A DNA stretch of 19,001 bases, taken from VRUE01 sp035605155. GTDB lineage: Bacteria; Actinomycetota; Thermoleophilia; Solirubrobacterales; 70-9. The position numbers and the translations under genes are program-made. Numbering within the stretch: the stretch's first letter is position 1; the number at the start of each line of letters is the position of its first letter. The notes below the pieces were generated by a model. The model was not told the DNA's origin, made no database searches, and saw only the letters and a program-made list of their open reading frames with translations. The stretch covers positions 1-19,001 of the forward strand of contig DATNHC010000013.1 in assembly GCA_035605155.1 (NCBI GenBank), written 5' to 3'. Positions 14,418 to 19,001 of the stretch are shown here, piece by piece.

Positions 14418-14651
14418 GTGCTGACTGCCTTCGGCGCCCTCGCCGTCTCCTTCATGGTCTTGATGTACGCGCTGGAGCGACGCGATCGCCGCTACACCCT
14501 GGGCTTCGCCTGCGGCTGCCTCCTCTCTGCCTACGGCTTTCTCGTTGGTGCCTGGCCGTTCGGCGTCGTCGAGGTGATCTGGGCCGGGGTCGCGCTGAAT
14601 CGCTACCGCGAGTCATCGCCCGGCTCTGAGTCGACGAGCGAGGGCCTATAG
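14418..14651 (+). CDS. Small two-span membrane protein, hypothetical
   Basis: A 77-residue protein with two hydrophobic helices (about 3-18 and 28-58, the second possibly split around GAWPFG), separated by a basic loop ERRDRRY, and a Ser/Glu-rich tail. The GTG start at 14418 has GGCGGA directly before it, too close for an ideal Shine-Dalgarno sequence, so the exact start is uncertain. The composition (LLSAYGFLVGAWPFGVVEVIWAGVALNRYR) resembles small conserved actinobacterial membrane proteins of unknown function. Its stop overlaps the convergent CorA stop within the hexamer CTATAG, so the two genes share six bases at their ends. Confidence 0.65.
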   Translation: MLTAFGALAVSFMVLMYALERRDRRYTLGFACGCLLSAYGFLVGAWPFGVVEVIWAGVALNRYRESSPGSESTSEGL

Positions 14652-15614
14652 CCAGCCGGCGTGCTTGAAACGCCGGTGGAGGACCGCGCAGACGACGACG
14701 ATCAGCAGCAGCACGGCCGGATAGCCGAAGCGCGATTCGAGCTCTGGCATGTGCTCGAAGTTCATCCCATAGATGCCCGCCACCATCGTCGGCACGGCGA
14801 TGATCGCGACCCAGGCGGAGATCTTGCGCATGTCTTCGTTCTGACGAACCGAGACCTGCGTCAGGTTCGCGTGCAGAGCACTGCCGAGCAGGTCGCGGAA
14901 GTCGGAGATCCGCCTGCTCACGCGGCGCAGGTGGTCGTGGACGTCGCGGAAGTACTCGCGCAGATCGTCTGGCACCACCTCATAGTGACCGCGGACGATC
15001 TCGTCGACGGCCGCCGAAAGCGGCGTCACCGCCGCGTGGAAGTCGAGCACCTCGCGCTCGAGCTTGTAGATGCGCTCAGCCGGGTTGCCCCCGTCGTCGG
15101 AGAAGACCTGCCGCTCGACTTCCTGGATGTCGACGTCCACCCCCTGAGCTGTGACTTCGTAACCGTCGACAACGTGGTCGAGGATCCCGTAAAGAGCCAT
15201 GCCGGCGCCGTGGCGGAGCAGGTCGGGGCGCCGCTCGATTCGCTCCCGAACCGCAGCCAGGCTGCCCTCGCCATGTCGGACGCTGACGATGAAACCGGGA
15301 TGGACGAAAAGCAGCAGCTCACCGATCTCGATCACCTCCTCGGAGTCGACGTAGCGAGCCGTCTTCACGACGACCAGCATTGTGTCGCCGTAGAGCTCGA
15401 CCTTCGGACGCTGATGGGCCTTGATCGCATCCTCGACCGCCAGCTCGTGCAGGTCGAACTCGCGGGCGATCGAGTCGAACTCCTCGGCCGACGGTTCGAG
15501 CACGCCGAGCCAGGCGAAGGCGCCGTCCCCACGCGCCGCCTTGCGGGCATCCTCGAGAGTCAGATCTCCCGGCCGACGCCGACCCTGCTCGTAGACGGCG
15601 CAGTCGACGATCAT
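14646..15614 (-). CDS. corA: CorA-family magnesium/cobalt transporter
   Basis: A 322-residue divalent-cation channel, homopentameric in known members. The N-terminal cytoplasmic alpha/beta domain (1-~150) contains LHELAVEDAIKAHQRPKVE and LLFVHPGFIVSVRHG. The long stalk helix spans roughly 190-263. Two C-terminal transmembrane helices (about 264-282 and 298-314) flank the selectivity motif YGMNFEHMPE (GMN at 283-285). The basic C-terminal tail RRFKHAGW is normal. I start it at the ATG at 15614. A further 47 residues upstream in frame are Pro/Arg-rich and read across the end of the penicillin-binding protein gene. No Shine-Dalgarno sequence is present, but GATACT lies seven bases before the ATG, which may be a -10 box for a leaderless mRNA. 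The gene follows the PBP stop by 31 bases. Confidence 0.95.
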   Translation of the reverse strand: MIVDCAVYEQGRRRPGDLTLEDARKAARGDGAFAWLGVLEPSAEEFDSIAREFDLHELAVEDAIKAHQRPKVELYGDTMLVVVKTARYVDSEEVIEIGELLLFVHPGFIVSVRHGEGSLAAVRERIERRPDLLRHGAGMALYGILDHVVDGYEVTAQGVDVDIQEVERQVFSDDGGNPAERIYKLEREVLDFHAAVTPLSAAVDEIVRGHYEVVPDDLREYFRDVHDHLRRVSRRISDFRDLLGSALHANLTQVSVRQNEDMRKISAWVAIIAVPTMVAGIYGMNFEHMPELESRFGYPAVLLLIVVVCAVLHRRFKHAGWL

Positions 15615-15645
15615 GCGGGGAAGTATCGGGCGTGGGTCGGCTGAC

Positions 15646-17790
15646 TCAGTGCGGGCTCGCGATTCCCCCGCCGCTGGAAGGGGGCGGTGAGGGTGCCGGT
15701 TCAGGCGCCGGAGCAGCTTCGGGGGCCGGGTCCGGCGCGGCTTCGGGCTCGGCATCGGCTTCCGGGTCGGCAGGCTCCTCGTCGCCTTTCGAAGGCTCCT
15801 CCTCGGCTTCTTCTTCGCTGTATTCGTATTCGTACTCGTATTCGCTTTCGCCCGACGAGGACGAGGTGTTGTCGCTCTCCAGGCCGGAGAGCTCCGGCAG
15901 GCTGGAGGGCACCGTGAATTCCGGGCAGTTGCCGGCGACCGCGGATTCCATGTAATAGCGCCAGATCGGACCTGCAGTAGGACCGCCGTAGCCGGTCGGT
16001 TCGCGCGACTGCGGGTGGCCGACCCAGACGGCGGTCGAGTAGAGCGGCGTGTAGCCGACGAACCAGGCGTCCGAGGTGTCCTCCGAGGTTCCCGTCTTCC
16101 CAGCCGCCGCCGAGCAGCCCATGTACGTGTAGCCGGCCCCGGTGCCCTGGGTGATCACACCCTCGAGCAGGCGCGTCACTTCGTAGGCCTCGCCTTCGCT
16201 GAGCACTCGCTCACCGTCGTCCGGGCTGGTTTCGTCGACCTTGCCGTCGGGGAACTCGACCCGGTCGATCGCCGTCGCCTCGTGGTGGATGCCTCCGTTT
16301 GCCAGCGTCGCGTAGGCGTTGGCCATCTCCAGCGGCGTCACACCAACCGCGAGGCCGCCGATTCCCTCGGCGGGCACCGATTCGAGCGGTGAGGTGATGC
16401 CCATTTCCTGGGCAGTCTTGGTGACCTCCTCGGGGCCGACGTCGAGGTCGAGCTGAGCGAAGATCACGTTGACCGAGTGCCAGGTGGCCGATGCGAGTGA
16501 CATCGTGCCGCCGCCTGGCTCGGCGTTGTTCACCGTCCAGGTGCCGCCGTAGGGAAGATCGAGCGTCTTCGGCGAGGTGCCGTCGTAGTAGGTGCTGTCG
16601 GGGTCGACGCCCTGCTCGATCGCCGCAGCGAGGACGAAGGTCTTGAACGAGGAGCCCGGCTGGCGATGCGCCTGCCAGGCGTAGTTGAACTGGTTTTCGC
16701 TGGCGTAGCCTTCGGTCGAGGCGAGCGCGACGATCTCGCCGGTCTCCGGGTCGACCGAGGCGAGACCCGCAGCCGGGCCCCCTTCGGGATAGCAGACCCC
16801 ACACGATTCGACCGCTTCCTGCGCGTATTCCTGCAGCTCGGGATCGATCGTCGTGTAGGCCTTGAGGCCTCCGTTGCGGACCGTGTTGATCCCGTATTTG
16901 TCGATCAGCTCCTGCTGGACGAGGTCGAAGAGGAACGGGTCCTTGATCGTCCGGTACTTGTGGCCGGGGTTGAGGCCGAGGCCGCTCGCCACCGCCCTGC
17001 GGTACTCCTCGACGCTGATGTAGCCCTCTTCCTCCATCGCCTTCAGCACCTCGTTGCGGCGCTCGAGCGCCGCCTGCGGGTCGAGGAAGGGGTTGTATTC
17101 GGAGGGCGCCTGGGGCAGCCCGGCGATCAGCGCCGATTCGGTCAGGTCAAGCTCCTTCGCCGGCTTGGCGAAGTAGGTCTGGGCGGCGGCCTCGGCGCCG
17201 ACCGCGGTCTCACCTTCGACCGTGCCGTAGGGAGCGGTGTTGAGGTAGGCGGTGAGGATCTCCTGCTTGGAGTGCTCCTGCTCCTGTTCGTAGGCGAGGT
17301 GCGCTTCGATCAGCTTGCGTTCGATCGTCTCTTCGGGATTCTGGATGTAGAGGTTGCGGACCAGCTGCTGGGTGATCGTCGAGGCGCCCTGCACCGGCTT
17401 GCCGCCGGCCATCAAGTTCTTCCAAGCGGCCCGCACGATCGCCGGCGGATCGATTGCGCCGTGCTCGAAGAAGTTCTTGTCCTCGATCGCGACCGTGGCG
17501 TCTTCGAGCGTCTGCGGCAGGGCGTGCGAGGGGACCGGCTGGCGGATGTTTTCGGACTGGATGAAGCCGATCAGGCTGCCGTCCGCCGCGTAGATCGCCG
17601 AAGAGCGGCCCTTCTGCACCGGCTTGAGGCTGGAGAGCGGCGGCGCCGATTCGTAAACGTCGATCGCCCAGCTCGCGGCGACGCCGCCGGCGATTGCCAG
17701 CATGGCGGCGAGGACCCCGAGCGGGACCAGCAGCCTTTTCTTCAGCGAGGTGTGCGCCCTGCGGCGGCGCAGGCGCGTGTTGCGCGGCAT
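15646..17790 (-). CDS. Class A penicillin-binding protein (bifunctional transglycosylase/transpeptidase)
   Basis: A 714-residue peptidoglycan synthase. A basic cytoplasmic N-terminus and one membrane anchor (about 20-43) precede the GT51 glycosyltransferase domain: EDKNFFEH with catalytic Glu103, GASTITQQLVRNLY (135-148) and the later ALIAGLPQAPSEYNP. The transpeptidase domain has SSFK with nucleophile Ser380, SVN (439-441) and KTGTSEDTSDAWFVGYTP from Lys565. A non-catalytic tail after about residue 625 holds a Glu-Tyr repeat (ESEYEYEYEYSEEEAEEE) and an acidic Pro/Ala/Glu region, probably in the wall. A CGVC pair (Cys330, Cys333) lies at the start of the transpeptidase part. The ATG at 17790 has TACAAT ten bases upstream and no Shine-Dalgarno sequence, so the mRNA may be nearly leaderless. 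It is divergent from the glyoxalase gene across 41 bases. Confidence 0.95.
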   Translation of the reverse strand: MPRNTRLRRRRAHTSLKKRLLVPLGVLAAMLAIAGGVAASWAIDVYESAPPLSSLKPVQKGRSSAIYAADGSLIGFIQSENIRQPVPSHALPQTLEDATVAIEDKNFFEHGAIDPPAIVRAAWKNLMAGGKPVQGASTITQQLVRNLYIQNPEETIERKLIEAHLAYEQEQEHSKQEILTAYLNTAPYGTVEGETAVGAEAAAQTYFAKPAKELDLTESALIAGLPQAPSEYNPFLDPQAALERRNEVLKAMEEEGYISVEEYRRAVASGLGLNPGHKYRTIKDPFLFDLVQQELIDKYGINTVRNGGLKAYTTIDPELQEYAQEAVESCGVCYPEGGPAAGLASVDPETGEIVALASTEGYASENQFNYAWQAHRQPGSSFKTFVLAAAIEQGVDPDSTYYDGTSPKTLDLPYGGTWTVNNAEPGGGTMSLASATWHSVNVIFAQLDLDVGPEEVTKTAQEMGITSPLESVPAEGIGGLAVGVTPLEMANAYATLANGGIHHEATAIDRVEFPDGKVDETSPDDGERVLSEGEAYEVTRLLEGVITQGTGAGYTYMGCSAAAGKTGTSEDTSDAWFVGYTPLYSTAVWVGHPQSREPTGYGGPTAGPIWRYYMESAVAGNCPEFTVPSSLPELSGLESDNTSSSSGESEYEYEYEYSEEEAEEEPSKGDEEPADPEADAEPEAAPDPAPEAAPAPEPAPSPPPSSGGGIASPH
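15820..15849 (-). repeat. Hexanucleotide tandem repeat encoding Glu-Tyr units in the PBP tail
   Basis: Five head-to-tail six-base units on the plus strand: GTATTC, GTATTC, GTACTC, GTATTC, GCTTTC. On the coding strand they give alternating Glu and Tyr codons (the last unit Glu-Ser). Each unit is two codons, so slippage would change tail length without a frameshift. Confidence 0.8.
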
Positions 17791-17831
17791 TCGGTCGCAA
17801 ATTGTAGGCAGGCGGGTAGCCTTGCCCGCAT
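17791..17831. promoter_or_regulatory. 41-base divergent promoter region between PBP and glyoxalase genes
   Basis: On the minus strand TACAAT (17801-17806, five of six matches to TATAAT) ends ten bases before the PBP ATG. On the plus strand TAGCCT (17817-17822) ends nine bases before the glyoxalase ATG and is a weaker -10 candidate. No good -35 is seen for either. The two promoters would have to overlap. Confidence 0.45.
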
Positions 17832-18227
17832 ATGCCTGCCTTCCTGCACACCTGCTACCGGATCGGCGACATCGAGCGCTCGGTCGCCTTCTACGAGACG
17901 CTCGGCTTCGAAGAGGTGCGGCGCATGCCGATCGGCGACGAGGCGATCAACGTCTTCATGGCCCTGCCCGGCGAAGACCCGCGCCTCGAGCTGACCTACA
18001 ACCACGGTGTCGACTCCTACGACCACGGCAGCGGCTACAACCACATCGCCCTCGCGGTCGACGACCTCGACGGAACGCTCAAGGCACTCGCCGCCCAGGG
18101 CATCGAGCCCGAAAAGCCGCCCTACCGCCCCGGCGGCCGCACCGAGGGCCACCGCATCTGCTTCCTGCGCGATCCCGATGGGTACCGCATCGAGATAATT
18201 GAGGCGGAGGCCAGCGCCGATGGGTAG
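17832..18227 (+). CDS. Glyoxalase I-like (lactoylglutathione lyase family) protein
   Basis: A 131-residue single VOC-fold protein, expected to isomerise a hemithioacetal of methylglyoxal as a metal-dependent dimer in the cytoplasm. All four ligand positions of E. coli GloA can be aligned: His6 (FLHTCYRIGDIERS), Glu53 (RLELTYNHGVDSY), His71 (GYNHIALAVDDLD) and Glu121 (DPDGYRIEIIE). Actinobacteria mostly use mycothiol rather than glutathione, so the natural thiol cofactor is open. The ATG at 17832 faces the PBP gene. The last eight bases overlap the start of the next small gene, suggesting coupling. Two fragments resembling its 3' end occur downstream at 18514-18585 and 18891-18935. Confidence 0.92.
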   Translation: MPAFLHTCYRIGDIERSVAFYETLGFEEVRRMPIGDEAINVFMALPGEDPRLELTYNHGVDSYDHGSGYNHIALAVDDLDGTLKALAAQGIEPEKPPYRPGGRTEGHRICFLRDPDGYRIEIIEAEASADG

Positions 18228-18453
18228 CACGAACGAACCGCCGGCCGGACCGACCGGCGTCAACCGCGTCGACCCGTGGATGCGGCGCCATCCGCAGTAC
18301 GTCGCCGGCGTTTGGGCCTTCTTCGCGCTAACCAGCGCCTTCTTTGCCGTCATAACTCACGAGGAGCCACAGCGTGCATTCAGAATCGTCTTCGCCGTGG
18401 CCTGGACGCTTCTCGCATTCCGGGAAGTCCGGCGGTATCGGGCTCAGCGGTAA
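18220..18453 (+). CDS. Small membrane protein, hypothetical
   Basis: A 77-residue protein with a polar Pro/Gly-rich N-terminus (MGSTNEPPAGPTGVN), two hydrophobic stretches (about 30-45, VAGVWAFFALTSAFFAVI, and 54-66, FRIVFAVAWTLLAF) and a basic tail (REVRRYRAQR). The ATG at 18220 lies inside the last codons of the glyoxalase gene, overlapping by eight bases in a different frame. The same frame opens earlier at a TTG, but the ATG is the more natural start. No recognised family. Probably cotranscribed with the glyoxalase gene. Confidence 0.6.
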   Translation: MGSTNEPPAGPTGVNRVDPWMRRHPQYVAGVWAFFALTSAFFAVITHEEPQRAFRIVFAVAWTLLAFREVRRYRAQR

Positions 18454-18513
18454 TGAATGGTGCTTGGCCCTCCAGGGGCTCGCGCACTACCGTTTCGGCG
18501 GTGAGCTTTGGAA

Positions 18514-18585
18514 GATGGACCCCACGGGTACCGAATTGAGATAGATAGCGCCGATTTCACCGGGCCTCCTGAAGGCACTGGGTGA
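18514..18585 (+). pseudogene. Degenerate copy of the glyoxalase 3' end (fragment B)
   Basis: GGGTACCG-A-AT-T-GAGATA (18526-18543) matches 18180-18197 of the intact glyoxalase gene in 16 of 18 bases. AGCGCCGAT (18547-18555) matches 18213-18221 exactly, but with only three bases between the blocks instead of fifteen. In frame it reads GPHGYRIEIDSADF and ends at TGA 18583-18585. There is no start or upstream glyoxalase sequence, so it is a remnant, not a gene. It fills part of the 148-base gap between the two small genes. Confidence 0.6.
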
Positions 18586-18601
18586 TGGCGATACTCCAGC
18601 G

Positions 18602-18862
18602 ATGGCTCTGCTCGCAACGTCAACAGCAGTAGCGGTCGTGTATACGGTCGCGCTTTTCGTCGTTTTGATTGCCGCCCCGCTGATCGTCACGGCGTTGAAG
18701 CGGCATTGGCTCCTCTTCGTGGCCGGCTGGCTAACGATTGGCGTGGTCTGGTGGATCGCGTCCCTTAGATTGGCCCGACCGGATTCGTGGTGGGCTCGGC
18801 GCTTTTACGGCCGGGACAAGCTCACGCGGGCGCAAAGGCGATACGGGGCTGCCACCGACTAA
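18602..18862 (+). CDS. Small two-span membrane protein, hypothetical
   Basis: An 86-residue protein with two hydrophobic helices (about 8-30, AVVYTVALFVVLIAAPLIV, and 36-54, WLLFVAGWLTIGVVWWIASL). The basic, aromatic C-terminal tail (SWWARRFYGRDKLTRAQRRYG) probably faces the cytoplasm. There is no Shine-Dalgarno sequence, but GATACT ends six bases before the ATG at 18602, which fits a leaderless transcript with its own promoter. Codon use is like the rest of the window. I know no function for such proteins. It sits between two fragments that resemble the glyoxalase 3' end. Confidence 0.65.
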   Translation: MALLATSTAVAVVYTVALFVVLIAAPLIVTALKRHWLLFVAGWLTIGVVWWIASLRLARPDSWWARRFYGRDKLTRAQRRYGAATD

Positions 18863-18890
18863 CCCGTCGCGACAGGACCTCGTCAGCTCC

Positions 18891-18935
18891 AGACGTGACT
18901 TGGACGGGTATCGCATCGAGCTGATCGGCGAGTAA
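18891..18935 (+). pseudogene. Glyoxalase-like C-terminal fragment (fragment C)
   Basis: The frame ending at TAA 18933-18935 reads RRDLDGYRIELIGE, a near-perfect VOC/glyoxalase C-terminus. The bases GGGTATCGCATCGAG (18906-18920) differ at one position from 18180-18194 of the intact gene. Upstream in the frame, nothing resembles the rest of a glyoxalase. It may be a truncated gene, or the end of an open stretch read through from 18738, but no credible start exists. Confidence 0.55.
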
Positions 18936-18943
18936 GCGCAGCC

Positions 18944-19001
18944 TCAACGAGCAGGTTGCCAATCGACGCCCAGGCCGTAACCGCCCTGACCAGATAGGTG
19001 T
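18944..19001 (-). CDS. Possible 3' end of a minus-strand gene entering from the right
   Basis: In one minus frame the edge of the window reads HLSGQGGYGLGVDWQPAR and then TGA at 18946-18944. The residue mix looks protein-like, but only 18 codons are visible and another frame is also open. No family can be named. It would be convergent with fragment C, nine bases away. Confidence 0.3.
   Translation of the reverse strand, partial: HLSGQGGYGLGVDWQPAR

Noticed and set aside
15615..15755. 47-residue N-terminal extension of CorA
   Set aside because: It is Pro/Arg-rich, overlaps the PBP tail in another frame, and lies upstream of a natural ATG at the expected CorA start.
16666..17994. 442-codon plus-strand frame opposite the PBP gene
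   Set aside because: It runs antisense to conserved GT51 and transpeptidase motifs and across the divergent promoter. Its composition is typical of a shadow frame.
18738..18935. 65-codon plus frame ending in the glyoxalase-like tail, as a real gene
   Set aside because: Its first two thirds overlap the 86-residue membrane protein gene in a shifted frame with no recognisable sequence. Only the last ~14 residues resemble a VOC protein.

Overview
The window looks like chromosomal DNA from a GC-rich actinobacterium. Coding density is high, G/C dominates third codon positions, GTG starts are frequent, and several genes have a TAnnnT-like box 6-10 bases before the start codon, which suggests leaderless mRNAs. 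The gene content would suit a soil Thermoleophilia (Solirubrobacterales-like) genome, but that placement is an inference from general resemblance and not from a marker gene. I see no rRNA, tRNA, CRISPR array, transposase, integrase or phage gene.

Layout. (1) Bases 1-5397, minus strand: a tightly packed run read right to left. It holds a TreT-like GT4 glycosyltransferase, a phosphoribosyltransferase, an erythromycin-esterase-family hydrolase, an FAD-dependent NDH-2/SQR-like oxidoreductase and a SpoU/TrmH RNA methyltransferase cut by the window edge. Gaps are 3-51 bases or overlaps, so this is probably one operon. (2) 5485-7128, plus: a PhoD-type metallophosphatase, divergent from that operon. 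(3) 7170-10054: a 612-residue polytopic membrane protein of unknown function with a 39-residue single-span protein immediately downstream. They are divergent from a MerR-family regulator. The 91-base gap between them carries three direct repeats at an exact 15-base period and a perfect inverted repeat. (4) 10016-14217, minus: an orphan 78-residue protein, then a complete sulfate ABC transporter operon (binding lipoprotein, two permeases, ATPase) with every start overlapping the previous stop and a good terminator hairpin at its end. The orphan gene and the operon have related TTGACT/AGTCAA elements upstream. (5) 14418-17790: a small membrane protein (plus), then CorA and a bifunctional class A penicillin-binding protein (minus). 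(6) 17832-19001, plus: a glyoxalase I-like protein and two small membrane proteins. Short degenerate copies of the glyoxalase 3' end recur after each small gene. At the right edge there may be the 3' end of a minus-strand gene.

How the parts fit. The sulfate transporter operon is the only clear pathway, supplying sulfate for cysteine synthesis. The left operon mixes a trehalose-synthase-like enzyme with hydrolase, redox and RNA-modification genes, so a stress or housekeeping role is possible but unproven. The strongest candidate for an undescribed system is the MerR / polytopic membrane protein / 39-residue protein unit. The membrane protein carries an internally duplicated D-x3-H-x3-G-x-D...P-x-H motif that looks like a metal or cofactor site with two-fold pseudosymmetry, plus an extracytoplasmic beta-rich domain. 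The repeated glyoxalase tails are the main sign of genome rearrangement.
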